This document shows positions 1 to 7,690 of a DNA stretch of 28,449 nt, piece by piece. The position numbers and the translations under genes are program-made. Source of the DNA: JBGPOS01 sp041488155 (lineage in GTDB: Bacteria > Chloroflexota > Dehalococcoidia > Tepidiformales > Tepidiformaceae); NCBI GenBank assembly GCA_041488155.1, contig JBGPOS010000054.1:1-28449 (forward strand), read 5' to 3'. How positions within the stretch are numbered: position 1 is the stretch's first letter; each line of letters begins with the position of its first letter. The notes under the pieces are model-generated. The model did no database searches. It saw nothing but the letters and a program-made list of their open reading frames with translations, and had not been told where the DNA came from.

Positions 1-473
1 CGACCTCAGGCCGCTTCGAAGTCAGTCAGCGGGCCTACCCCTTGATGCGCGACCTCTGCCGCTTCGTTCGAAGGGGCGCGGCCCTTGTGTTCGACTACGG
101 CTACCCCCAGGACGAACTCTGGGCGGCGTGGCGGACAACCGGGACGCTCCTGTGCTTCTATCGGCACACCGCCCACGAAAATCCCCTCATCCACGTTGGC
201 GATCAGGACATCACCAGCCACGTCAACTTCAGCAACCTGGCCGCCGCCGCCGAAGAGGAAGGTATGAACGTGCACGGACCGGTCAGCCAGGCCTCGTTTC
301 TCCTCGATGCCGGCCTCGGCGGCCTCGTCGAATCCGCGCGAGGGGACCTGGCGGAATACTTCTCCCGGCGACGCGCCCTGCAGACCCTCACGGACAGCGC
401 CGGCCTTGGCCGGATCCGCGTCCTCGCAGCGACTCGCGCGCTCGATGGCACTCTCCCGGGATTCGAAGCGTGA
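1..473 (+). CDS. MidA/NDUFAF7-type SAM-dependent methyltransferase, C-terminal part
   Basis: The reading frame is already open at base 3, so the gene starts left of the window and only the last ~156 residues are seen. They include a strand ending in the residues VFDYGYP, a 'CFYRHTAHENPL' stretch and 'DITSHVNFSNLAAAA', the pattern typical of the COG1565 (MidA, mitochondrial NDUFAF7) family of arginine or protein methyltransferases. The SAM-binding N-terminal half is outside the window, so catalytic competence cannot be judged. The TGA stop overlaps the GTG start of the peroxiredoxin-like gene downstream (GTGA), which implies translational coupling. Family assignment is fairly secure; the substrate is unknown. 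Confidence 0.8.
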   Translation, partial: TSGRFEVSQRAYPLMRDLCRFVRRGAALVFDYGYPQDELWAAWRTTGTLLCFYRHTAHENPLIHVGDQDITSHVNFSNLAAAAEEEGMNVHGPVSQASFLLDAGLGGLVESARGDLAEYFSRRRALQTLTDSAGLGRIRVLAATRALDGTLPGFEA

Positions 474-958
474 ATGACCCCGCCGCCAGAGGGCCCATAC
501 GGCAGGGCGAAGTCGCCCCGCTCTTCACCCTGCCCGCAGTCGACACCGACGGGAACGAGCATTCGCTTTCGCTTGTCGAGTTGCTCCCTCTCGGCAGCGT
601 CCTTCTGGTCTTCTACCAGGACGACGGCATGCCAATTTGCACCAGCGAACTGAAGGCCTTCGCCCAGGAACACGCCCTCCTCGCCGAAGCCGGTGTCCAG
701 GTCTTCGGAATCAACACCAACGGCCTCGGCTCACACGCCCGCTTCCAGGAACGGGACCGCTTCCCATTTCCGTTAATTAGCGACTTCTACGGCGAAGCGG
801 TTCGGGCGTACGGCCTCTGGGACGCAGACGCAGGCAAGTCACGCCGCGCGATCGTCCTCATTGGTAGCGACGGCCTGGTCCGGCACGTCGAACCACACTT
901 CAACCCCGGCAACCTCGCGGCCTTCGAAGAGGTCTTCCGGGCCCTCGGGCTCGTCTGA
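470..958 (+). CDS. AhpC/TSA-family peroxiredoxin-like protein with altered active site
   Basis: A 162-residue thioredoxin-fold protein started at a GTG that overlaps the stop of the upstream methyltransferase. Residues 11-45 match the peroxiredoxin opening (GEVAPLFTLPAVDTDG). Cys57 in 'MPICTSEL' occupies the peroxidatic position, and 'GINTNGLGSHARFQERDRFPFPLISD' matches the BCP/AhpC core. The family motif P-x3-T/S-x2-C is not kept: the Pro position is Gln50 and the Thr position is Met54. No second cysteine is present, so if active it would be a 1-Cys enzyme. The known family role is reduction of H2O2 or organic peroxides using thiols; the changed motif leaves room for a redox-sensing or non-catalytic role. 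Confidence 0.8.
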   Translation: MNDPAARGPIRQGEVAPLFTLPAVDTDGNEHSLSLVELLPLGSVLLVFYQDDGMPICTSELKAFAQEHALLAEAGVQVFGINTNGLGSHARFQERDRFPFPLISDFYGEAVRAYGLWDADAGKSRRAIVLIGSDGLVRHVEPHFNPGNLAAFEEVFRALGLV

Positions 959-1010
959 CCGCTTACGCTGCTTGCTCTCCCGGCTAGCTCCTTCGGGGCG
1001 CGGGCGGGCC

Positions 1011-2255
1011 TCAAATGACCTTGTTGAACTTCAATCGAGACAGCTGCTCATCTGAGAAGCCGAGCACCTCGCCGTAAATCTTCTCGTTGTCGGCAGCCAC
1101 GGCTGCGGAACCTCGCCAGATCTTCTGGGGCGTCTTCGAGAACTTCGGCACGAAACCTACCCCTTTCACCGGCCCCACTTGCTCATCCTCCCACTCGATG
1201 TGGATGCCGCGCGCCTGGTAGTGCGGGTCGTTCGCTGCGTCAGCCGCGGTGATGATGGAGCAACAGGCAATCCCAGCTGCGTTCATCAGCCGAATCACCT
1301 CGTCCTTGGTCCGTTCCTCCACCCATCCCCGAAGGATGGCGTCGAACTCCAGGCCGTGGACCTCGTTGATCTCGATTCGCGCCTTCGCCCAGTACTCGTC
1401 CTTGGGGTCTAACTCGAGCAGCCGGCAGACTTTGTCGAACAGTGACCCAACGGCGGCTACCACCACCCAACCGTCCTTCGCCTTGAAGACATCGTAGGGC
1501 TGGAACGCCGGAGCCTTGTTCCCGCTTCGCTCACGCACCGTCCCCAACTGGTAGAACTCGACCATCGTCCCCGCAAGGATCGCGTGGATGGCCTCGAACT
1601 GCGCGAGGTCGATCGACTGTCCCTCGCCGGTCTCCTTCGCGTGAATGTAGGCCGCCAGGCTTGAAGAAAGGCAGAAAAGCGCGGTGACGTAATCGGCGGT
1701 CCACGGGTTGGCGCGCACCGGCGGCTCCGGGTCGGGGAAGCCCGTCTGGTACATCAGGCCTCCAAAGGCCTGCCCGATCATGTCGTAGCTGGCGCGGCCA
1801 AGGTACGAAGGGTCGCCCGTCTGGCCGTAGCCCGAGACGTGGGTGATCACCAGTCGCGGGTTGTGGGCGTGCACCACCTCATCCGAGAGTCCCCACTTGG
1901 CGCACGTGCCGGGCTTCGAGCTCTCCATCCAAATGTCGGCGCGCCCGGCCAGCTTGAGGAAGATCTCTCGACCCTCAGTCGTCGCCATGTTGAGCGTGAC
2001 GTAGAAGCTGTTGCGGCGCTCAGCGACCCAGCTCGTGCTCGGCGCCGGCTTCGATGGGTCCTTCGCCGGCAGCCGCAAGCCCACCTCGCGCCAGACCGCG
2101 TCGCCGGTTCCCGGCTGCTCAATCTGGATGACTTCGGCGCCCATTTGCGCCGCCAGCACGGCCGCGAACGGCTGCGCGATCAGCGATCCCGTTGAGAGGA
2201 TGCGCACTCCCTGCAAGGGTCCGAACCGCTCCGGGACAAGTGTTTCCGGCGCCAT
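1011..2255 (-). CDS. CaiB/BaiF family CoA transferase, L-carnitine CoA-transferase-like
   Basis: A 414-residue class III CoA transferase. The N-terminus (FGPLQGVRILSTGSLIAQPFA), 'HNPRLVITHVSGYGQTG', 'GRASYDMIGQAFGG' with candidate catalytic Asp158, 'ETGEGQSIDLAQFEA' and the C-terminal 'FVPKFSKTPQKIWRG' follow the E. coli CaiB layout along the whole length, closer than to formyl- or succinyl-CoA transferases as I recall them. The enzyme moves CoA between acyl-CoA and a free acid through a glutaryl- or aspartyl-CoA type covalent intermediate. A GGAGGT sequence lies 5 bases upstream of the ATG. It stands alone between plus-strand genes, so there is no carnitine operon to confirm the substrate. 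Confidence 0.9.
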   Translation of the reverse strand: MAPETLVPERFGPLQGVRILSTGSLIAQPFAAVLAAQMGAEVIQIEQPGTGDAVWREVGLRLPAKDPSKPAPSTSWVAERRNSFYVTLNMATTEGREIFLKLAGRADIWMESSKPGTCAKWGLSDEVVHAHNPRLVITHVSGYGQTGDPSYLGRASYDMIGQAFGGLMYQTGFPDPEPPVRANPWTADYVTALFCLSSSLAAYIHAKETGEGQSIDLAQFEAIHAILAGTMVEFYQLGTVRERSGNKAPAFQPYDVFKAKDGWVVVAAVGSLFDKVCRLLELDPKDEYWAKARIEINEVHGLEFDAILRGWVEERTKDEVIRLMNAAGIACCSIITAADAANDPHYQARGIHIEWEDEQVGPVKGVGFVPKFSKTPQKIWRGSAAVAADNEKIYGEVLGFSDEQLSRLKFNKVI

Positions 2256-2350
2256 GAGGCACCTCCACTGGGTGTGCGCGAAACATACCGGCCGTTACCA
2301 GCCGTGGAAAGCGTTTGACGGCCCACCGGCGTCCTTCCAAGAATGGTCTT

Positions 2351-2737
2351 GTGGCGGCCTATTCCGATCTCGTCATGGAACACTTCCAGAATCCCCGGAA
2401 CGCCGGCGAGCTCGCCGACCCCGACGGCGAAGCCACGACCTCCAACCCCGTCTGCGGCGACCGTATGCGCGTCATGATCCACGTCCGCGATGGTCGCGTG
2501 AGCGACGTCCGCTGGCAAACCCGCGGCTGTCCGCCTGCGATCGCCACCAGTTCGCTCGCCAGCGAGATGGTTCAAGGCTGGCCCCTCCAGCAGATCGAAA
2601 CCCTCACCCGCGATGCGATCGCGGCCGCCATCGGCGGCCTGCCCAAGGACAAGGTGCATTGCAGCGTGCTCGCCGCCGACGCCCTTCGGGCCGCCGTGCT
2701 CGACTACCGCCGGCGGCAAGCTGCTCGCGCCCCGTAG
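2351..2737 (+). CDS. NifU/IscU/SufU-like iron-sulfur cluster scaffold
   Basis: A 128-residue protein if started at the GTG at 2351; an in-frame TTG at 2315 would add 12 residues unlike the family. It opens with 'YSDLVMEHFQNPRNAGEL', the standard IscU/NifU N-terminus. The three cluster ligands are present as Cys35 (NPVCGD), Cys60 (TRGCPPAIATSS) and Cys104 (KVHCSVLAADAL), with the conserved Asp37 after the first Cys. These hold a nascent Fe-S cluster before transfer to apo-proteins. No cysteine desulfurase or suf genes are nearby, so it is a detached copy. The ribosome site upstream of the GTG is weak, so the exact start is uncertain. Confidence 0.88.
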   Translation: MAAYSDLVMEHFQNPRNAGELADPDGEATTSNPVCGDRMRVMIHVRDGRVSDVRWQTRGCPPAIATSSLASEMVQGWPLQQIETLTRDAIAAAIGGLPKDKVHCSVLAADALRAAVLDYRRRQAARAP

Positions 2738-2827
2738 CTTCCCTCCGGGCGTGCGTCTTATCGCCGGATGTGCCTATGATTCGGCCATTGGCGCTCCGCG
2801 CCGAACCCCCGATTCGAGGGAGACCCG

Positions 2828-3049
2828 ATGCTGGACTACCTGCCCTTCCTCATTGGCGCCAAGGCATACGGAGTGATCGCGCTGCTCACCTTCATCAGCT
2901 CAACGGTGATCATTCCCATCCCGGTTTTCGCTTCCCGGGGCAGGACCCAACTCGCCTGGTTCGGCCTCGCCGGTTTTCTCATCACCATCGAAGCGGCGGC
3001 TCTAATCACCCTCGGCTTCCTCGTGAGCAACGGCACGATCTGGAAGTAG
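2828..3049 (+). CDS. small two-helix membrane protein, unknown function
   Basis: A 73-residue hydrophobic protein with two predicted transmembrane segments, about residues 15-33 (VIALLTFISSTVIIPIPVF) and 44-66, joined by a short basic loop (ASRGRTQ). A GAGGGAG sequence lies 5-11 bases before the ATG, and the codon use looks like that of a real gene. I do not recognise a family. It ends 8 bases before the convergent alpha/beta hydrolase stop. Confidence 0.6.
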   Translation: MLDYLPFLIGAKAYGVIALLTFISSTVIIPIPVFASRGRTQLAWFGLAGFLITIEAAALITLGFLVSNGTIWK

Positions 3050-3057
3050 CCTCCCCA

Positions 3058-3750
3058 TCAGCTTTGGCGTAGGTGGCCGATCATCTCCCTGATTTCGCCG
3101 GCTACTTCCACCGGGCGAGTCAAGAGATCGAAATGCCCGCCGTCCCTCGTCAGGCACAACCAGCCGGTCCTCCGCGCCTGCTCCGCCCGCACTTCGTAGC
3201 CTGAGCTCAGACCGAGATAGCCGCAGGGAGCGTCGGGCCACCCTTCAAAGACAGGGATCGGTTCCGCCCAGTAGTCCAGACCTTGCGGCCGGAGCATCGC
3301 CAGGATCTGCGCCCGCATCCGCGCGTCCGGGACCGTCGATCGCAGGTCTTCGTTCGTCCACCGCGGGTACGACCCGCCGGCCTCAAGGTGGCGACGGACG
3401 GCGCTGACGGCCGCGACCCCCACCTCTTCCTCGAACAAGTCGAGGCGCGAAGCGCCGTCGGCCGGGATGCTTGCGTCAACGAAGATGTAGCCATCCGCGC
3501 CCCCGATGGCAGATGCGATAGTCGGGAGGAGAGGGCCCCCACCGCTGTGGCCGATCAGGGTGGGCGACGGCCAACCCGCTGGGAATTCAGCCAGGATTGC
3601 TCCTACCTGCCATCGCCAACGCGGGCCATCCCCTTCGCCCAGGCCGAACTCCGGGCAGACTACAGCCTCGCCCTCGGCTCGAAGGATCTTCGCCACTGGC
3701 TCCCAACTCGCGGCCCCGAGCAGCGGACTCGAAACGAGGAGAAGCGGCAC
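3058..3750 (-). CDS. alpha/beta hydrolase
   Basis: About 230 residues from a GTG at 3750; the open frame extends to 3843 but would then overlap the HTH gene, and the extra residues look unstructured. The opening 'PLLLVSSPLLGAASWEPVA' is a first hydrolase strand. 'LIGHSGGGPLLP' is the nucleophile elbow (G-x-S-x-G), and 'DGGHFDLLTRP' near the C-terminus supplies the catalytic His. The acid residue is not clear. Substrate unknown; the fold covers esterases, thioesterases and haloalkane-type hydrolases. It is 20 bases downstream of the HTH gene on the same strand and probably co-transcribed. Confidence 0.75.
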   Translation of the reverse strand: MPLLLVSSPLLGAASWEPVAKILRAEGEAVVCPEFGLGEGDGPRWRWQVGAILAEFPAGWPSPTLIGHSGGGPLLPTIASAIGGADGYIFVDASIPADGASRLDLFEEEVGVAAVSAVRRHLEAGGSYPRWTNEDLRSTVPDARMRAQILAMLRPQGLDYWAEPIPVFEGWPDAPCGYLGLSSGYEVRAEQARRTGWLCLTRDGGHFDLLTRPVEVAGEIREMIGHLRQS

Positions 3751-3769
3751 AGATGCGATGCGTCGCGGG

Positions 3770-3988
3770 TTAGAGCAGCCGCCGGATAGGCTTCCGGCCT
3801 GGTCGCGGGTCGTAGTTACTCTTGAACATCTCGAGCTTGTCACGCTCTATCAGATACTTACCTGCAAACAGCGTGGCCGGGATCTTCTTCTGCTTTATCA
3901 GCCGCCGCAGGCTCTGAGGATGAATCGCCAGCTCGCGGGCAGCTTCGACGAGGTCGAGGTAGTTGTCGAACGGAGTGATGACAGGCAT
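3770..3988 (-). CDS. MerR/excisionase-type helix-turn-helix protein
   Basis: A 72-residue protein consisting of little more than one DNA-binding module. 'LVEAARELAIHPQSLRRLIKQKKIPATLFAGKYLIERDKLEMF' has the HTH_17 pattern: helix-turn-helix, then a wing (FAGKYLI) and a closing helix. Such proteins act as excisionases, small regulators or stand-alone adaptors. No integrase is adjacent, so excisionase function is not supported. It starts at an ATG preceded by a purine-rich stretch and sits between the methyltransferase and hydrolase genes on the same strand. A basic tail (PRPGRKPIRRLL) follows the domain. Confidence 0.72.
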   Translation of the reverse strand: MPVITPFDNYLDLVEAARELAIHPQSLRRLIKQKKIPATLFAGKYLIERDKLEMFKSNYDPRPGRKPIRRLL

Positions 3989-4119
3989 CGCCAGGGTCCC
4001 CTTCCACCGGCGGCTGCCGGGGCCTCTTGCGCCGCGGTCAGTCGGGGCAATAGCTCAACTGCGTAGGCAATAAGGGACTTTAGCAAAGCCAGATCATTAT
4101 TGTCTAGATCGCTATGCAT
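3898..4119 (-). CDS. possible small coupled ORF with N-terminal amphipathic helix
   Basis: An ATG at 4119 overlaps the methyltransferase stop by 8 bases and opens a 73-residue frame. The first ~40 residues (DLDNNDLALLKSLIAYAVELLP, then Ala/Glu-rich) look like a genuine helix. The remainder overlaps the HTH gene in another frame and reads as out-of-frame sequence (SSLRSTTTSTSSKLP). Either a short real peptide precedes the HTH gene, or an indel near 3990-4020 has separated an N-terminal helix from the HTH domain. The HTH frame has a stop further upstream, so the two are not one frame as the sequence stands. Confidence 0.3.
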   Translation of the reverse strand: MHSDLDNNDLALLKSLIAYAVELLPRLTAAQEAPAAAGGRGPWRCLSSLRSTTTSTSSKLPASWRFILRACGG

Positions 4120-5278
4120 TTTCCCGAAGAAGTCGCCCGACCACCACCGTACGCCGACTCTCGAATGTCCCGCACAGCAGGGTTACCGCCGCGCCCTCGA
4201 CCCTGCCGATGAGCCTGCGCAGTTCGTCCGGTTCTACCGGGAAGCCCCGCCGCCTGATCTCGTCCGGGCGCCACCGTCGCTCTCGCAGTCGCGTCTTCAG
4301 CCCGGCCACCGAAAACGGCAGCACGTCCAGCACCTCGAAGGTCGCGCAGAGTGGGCTCATTCCCGGCGCGTCGGCAGTCAGGTAGGCCACCTGGGGGTCG
4401 ATCAACCGGGCTCCGAGCTGGGAGCCCAGGTGTCGCACCAGTCCTGCCCGCGTCACGCACGATTCAGGGTCAAACACAAACGCGCCCGGCCGGCTGCACG
4501 GGCCACAGTCGTCCGCCGCGGATGAGTCGAGCGTCGCCCCGGTCGGAAGAAGGACCGCCCGTCGCACGCCCGGCTCCACCCCGGCTCCGAGCCACACCGT
4601 CGCCTCTCGCATCGACCTCCCGAGCTGCACGAATTCCACTTCGGCCTCTGGCGGAAGGTGAGCGTGCGCGATGCCCGGTGGCGCCTTGAGGACCCCCGCA
4701 ACACCGGCGCGCGCCAGCTCGAGCGATGCCCCCCACGACGGCGAGAAAGCCGCTGGGTCGAATCGACGGCCCCGACCTGACCGCCGCGATGGGTCCACCA
4801 CCACCGCGCCCTCCTCCAGGCGGAACGGTGGGCGAGTTGTCTCGCCCACCACAACCCCGGCGTCAGGGACGTTCGAAGCCGCAAGCAGCGCGGTCGCAGC
4901 ATCGCGATCGAGCCCCGCGCAGGCGAGCGACGCCGCTGCGCAGGCCGCCAGGTCTCCCCCCAGCCCGCACGTGAGGTCGATGACCGGCCACCCAATCCTC
5001 GCCAGCCGCTCTGCCCGCCGGGCCGCCACCAACCGGTGGGTCGTCATCTCCAGGCCGTCGGAAGTCAGCAACCACGAGTGGTTCGTGTCGATGCGGTCGC
5101 CCGCACGGTCCCTGAGCATGATCTGCTCACCGAGCGCCGCAGCCTCTTCGGCCGGGAACTCCCGCCTCAGCCTCGCCGCCAACTGGTTCACTGGCAGAGC
5201 CGCGAGCGACCGTGCCAGCGACGCCAGCGCTTCTTTCCCACGCCGCGAAACAAGGAAGCGGGCGCGTCCGGCGTCCAT
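4112..5278 (-). CDS. class I SAM-dependent methyltransferase with THUMP-like C-terminal domain
   Basis: 388 residues from the ATG at 5278; the frame runs further to 5443 but would overlap the divergent HAD gene. Residues 100-110 (IDLTCGLGGDL) form the SAM-binding motif I. 'VVVDPSRRSGRG' (159-170) is the characteristic post-II motif of the THUMP-like methyltransferases common in Actinobacteria and relatives. The last ~80 residues (RRGFPVEPDELRRLIG and onward) fit the small THUMP-like domain. Its target is unknown; RNA methylation is the usual guess. The ATG is only 36 bases from the divergent HAD start, so the two share a very short control region. Confidence 0.82.
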   Translation of the reverse strand: MDAGRARFLVSRRGKEALASLARSLAALPVNQLAARLRREFPAEEAAALGEQIMLRDRAGDRIDTNHSWLLTSDGLEMTTHRLVAARRAERLARIGWPVIDLTCGLGGDLAACAAASLACAGLDRDAATALLAASNVPDAGVVVGETTRPPFRLEEGAVVVDPSRRSGRGRRFDPAAFSPSWGASLELARAGVAGVLKAPPGIAHAHLPPEAEVEFVQLGRSMREATVWLGAGVEPGVRRAVLLPTGATLDSSAADDCGPCSRPGAFVFDPESCVTRAGLVRHLGSQLGARLIDPQVAYLTADAPGMSPLCATFEVLDVLPFSVAGLKTRLRERRWRPDEIRRRGFPVEPDELRRLIGRVEGAAVTLLCGTFESRRTVVVGRLLRENA

Positions 5279-5314
5279 GGGCCGAGTGTAGTGGACGCGC
5301 GCCGGAGGCGGGCT

Positions 5315-5992
5315 ATGCTCGCCCTCGTGGCCAACATCATCTGCCTCGACTTCGACGACACCGTAGTCCTCGACAACACAGCGAGACAGGTCTTCGAACG
5401 CTTCGCCGACCCGGCGTGGCACGACGATGAAGCCGCCTACCACGCTGGCAGGTTGTCAGTCGAGGAGTACAACGCCGCCGCTATGTCCCGCGTCGAGGCC
5501 TCGGCCGAGGAGCTTCGCACCTTCGTCCGCCAGGTCGCCCGCCCCCGCCCCGGGCTCCTCGCGCTGGTGGACTGGGCTCACTGGCACGACTGGCTCACCG
5601 TCGTGGTCAGCAACGGCTTCGACTTCTACGTCGAAGCCGTCCTCGACGACCTCGGCCTCGATCGGGTCGCCCGCCACTGCGGCCGCGCCCGCCACGACTA
5701 CCGCTGGCGTGTCACCTATTTCAGCCCTCGCGGCATCGAGCTGGCCGAAGGCTTCAAGCTCTCCTACGCCGCCGCCTTCCAGAACGCCGGCGACTTCGTC
5801 GTTTACGCCGGCGACGGCGCCTCCGACGTGGCCGCTGCCGAACTCGCACCAGTCGTCTTCGCCCGCGACACCCTCTGGTCCAGCCTCGAGCACTCCCATC
5901 CCCACATTTTCCCCTTCGAGTCCTTCGACGAAGTAGTCACCATCCTCGACCGCGAATCCGAGTCGTGGCTGGCCCCCTTCTCCCATCCCTGA
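5315..5992 (+). CDS. HAD-superfamily phosphatase (MtnX / phosphoserine-phosphatase-like)
   Basis: 225 residues from the ATG at 5315, chosen because GGAGG at 5304-5308 lies 6 bases upstream; a GTG at 5327 is a poorer fit. Motif I is 'LDFDDTVV' (Asp12 nucleophile, Asp14 acid/base), motif II is 'VVSNGFDFY' (Ser99), motif III is Lys148 and motif IV is 'YAGDGASD' (166-171). A helical cap falls between residues 20 and 90. The layout resembles MtnX of the methionine salvage route and the phosphoserine phosphatases. No methionine-salvage genes are nearby, so the substrate is open. A perfect hairpin covers its stop codon. Confidence 0.8.
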   Translation: MLALVANIICLDFDDTVVLDNTARQVFERFADPAWHDDEAAYHAGRLSVEEYNAAAMSRVEASAEELRTFVRQVARPRPGLLALVDWAHWHDWLTVVVSNGFDFYVEAVLDDLGLDRVARHCGRARHDYRWRVTYFSPRGIELAEGFKLSYAAAFQNAGDFVVYAGDGASDVAAAELAPVVFARDTLWSSLEHSHPHIFPFESFDEVVTILDRESESWLAPFSHP

Positions 5993-5998
5993 TGGGAG
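5980..5998 (+). terminator. perfect 8-bp hairpin over the HAD gene stop codon
   Basis: CTCCCATC, a 3-base loop CCT, then GATGGGAG forms a perfect 8-bp stem. The TGA stop (5990-5992) lies in the 3' arm and loop. No run of T follows, so it may be a factor-dependent or T-less terminator, or an mRNA 3'-end stabiliser separating this gene from the acyl-CoA synthetase. Confidence 0.45.
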
Positions 5999-6076
5999 TA
6001 CTCCGAGATCGGGACAATCCAAGCTAGCCGCCGTCGGGCCGACCGCCGCTCGCCTTTCGCTCAACAGTTGCTGCGC

Positions 6077-7690
6077 ATGGTCGAGCAGACAAGCACCCGA
6101 CCGATGAACGCCACCGTCGCCTCGCGCCCTGCCGTGCCCCGGACAATCCCGGCCTTACTTCGCGCCGGAGGCGGCCCGTCTCGCGCGCTCCTCGCCCCCG
6201 GCTGCTCGCCACTCTCCTACCACGCGCTGCGCGCAGAGGTCGGACGCCTCGCCCGAGACATGCGAGCCGCCGGCATCGGGCCCCACGACCGCGTTGCCAT
6301 CGTCCTGCCCAACGGCCCCGAAATGGCGATCGCATTCCTTGCTGTCACAAGCTGCGCCGTCGCCGCCCCGCTCAATCCCGCCTACCGCGCTCCAGAGTTC
6401 GCCTTCTACCTCAACGACCTGCAGGCCAAGGCGATCATCACCCTCCGGGGGCAGGGCTCGGCGGCGATCTCATCCATTCAACCCGGGACGGTCCACCTGG
6501 TGTTAGATGGCTCCCCTGGTTCCCTGCGATTGACCGCCAACGGCCCCAGCCTCGCCCCTGCCGAGTCGCGAGCACCCCACCCCCGCTCCCCTGATGTTGG
6601 CGACGAAGCGCTCGTCCTCCACACGTCCGGCACGACGGCGCGCCCGAAAATCGTGCCCCTCACGCACCGCAACCTGGCGGAATCGGCCTGCAACATCGCA
6701 GAGACGCTCCGCCTTGCGCCCGGGGACAGATGTCTCAACATCATGCCGCTCTTCCACATCCACGGTCTCGTCGGCGCGCTCCTCTCCTCGCTTGCCGCCG
6801 GCGCCAGCGTCGTCTGCACCCCGGGCTTCGACGCCTTCCGGTTCCTCTCGCAGCTCTCGGAGTTTCGTCCAACGTGGTACACAGGCGTGCCCACGATGCA
6901 CCAGCTCATTCTCCAACGGGCAAGCCAGGCCCCGGATCGTCCGGGGCCTTCCCTCAGATTCATCCGTTCCTCCTCGGCCCCCCTGCCCCCATCCGTCTTT
7001 CGTCAGCTGGAGCAGACCTTCGGCACACCCGTCGTCGAGGCCTACGGCATGACCGAGGCTTCCCACCAGATTGCCTGCAATCCCCTTCCGCCCGGAGAAC
7101 GAAAGCCGGGCTCCGTCGGCAAACCTGCCGGGGTCGAAGTTGCAGTCGCATCTCCGGCTGGCCTGCTGGAGCCCGGCCAGCGAGGCGAGGTGGTCATCAA
7201 GGGCAACAGCGTCACCAGCGGTTATGAAGGTGACCCTGAAATCAACTCCAACGCCTTTTTCGGCGGCTGGTTTCGCACCGGCGACGAAGGATACTTCGAT
7301 GACGAAGGCTATCTGTTCCTGGCCGGCCGGTTGAAAGAAATCATCAACCGCGGCGGAGAGAAGATCGCCCCCCGGGAGGTCGACGAGGTGCTCCTCCGCT
7401 ACCCGGGAGTCGCCCAGGCGGTCACCTTCGCCATCCCCGAACGTCGACTCGGAGAAGAAGTCGCCGCCGCGGTCGTCGCAGTACAGGGCGCCATCGTCGA
7501 CGAGCGAGACCTCCGCCGGTTCGCGTCGGAACACCTCGCGCCCTTCAAAGTGCCGAAAAAGATCGTCTTCGTGTCGGAAATCCCGAAGGGGCCTACCGGC
7601 AAAGTGCAGCGGATCGGCCTCGCCGAGCTTCTCGGGCTGGGGAACCACCTGGGTCCGATGTCCAGCAAGGCGAGGAAGAGACCAGTGTGA
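6077..7690 (+). CDS. AMP-forming acyl-CoA synthetase, oxalyl-CoA-synthetase-like
   Basis: About 537 residues from the ATG at 6077 (TTG 6068 and ATG 6104 are alternatives, none with a good ribosome site). The AMP-binding P-loop is 'HTSGTTARPKIVPLTHRN' (182-199). 'NIMPLFHIHGLVGALL', 'EAYGMTEASHQ', 'WFRTGDEGYFDDEGYLFLAGRLKE' and 'INRGGEKIAPREVDE' follow, and the C-terminal catalytic Lys is in 'GPTGKVQR'. The wording of these motifs is closest to the plant AAE3/yeast Pcs60 oxalyl-CoA synthetase group. The enzyme activates a carboxylic acid with ATP and joins it to CoA. The GTG of the next gene overlaps its stop, giving a coupled pair with an acyltransferase-like protein. Confidence 0.88.
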   Translation: MVEQTSTRPMNATVASRPAVPRTIPALLRAGGGPSRALLAPGCSPLSYHALRAEVGRLARDMRAAGIGPHDRVAIVLPNGPEMAIAFLAVTSCAVAAPLNPAYRAPEFAFYLNDLQAKAIITLRGQGSAAISSIQPGTVHLVLDGSPGSLRLTANGPSLAPAESRAPHPRSPDVGDEALVLHTSGTTARPKIVPLTHRNLAESACNIAETLRLAPGDRCLNIMPLFHIHGLVGALLSSLAAGASVVCTPGFDAFRFLSQLSEFRPTWYTGVPTMHQLILQRASQAPDRPGPSLRFIRSSSAPLPPSVFRQLEQTFGTPVVEAYGMTEASHQIACNPLPPGERKPGSVGKPAGVEVAVASPAGLLEPGQRGEVVIKGNSVTSGYEGDPEINSNAFFGGWFRTGDEGYFDDEGYLFLAGRLKEIINRGGEKIAPREVDEVLLRYPGVAQAVTFAIPERRLGEEVAAAVVAVQGAIVDERDLRRFASEHLAPFKVPKKIVFVSEIPKGPTGKVQRIGLAELLGLGNHLGPMSSKARKRPV

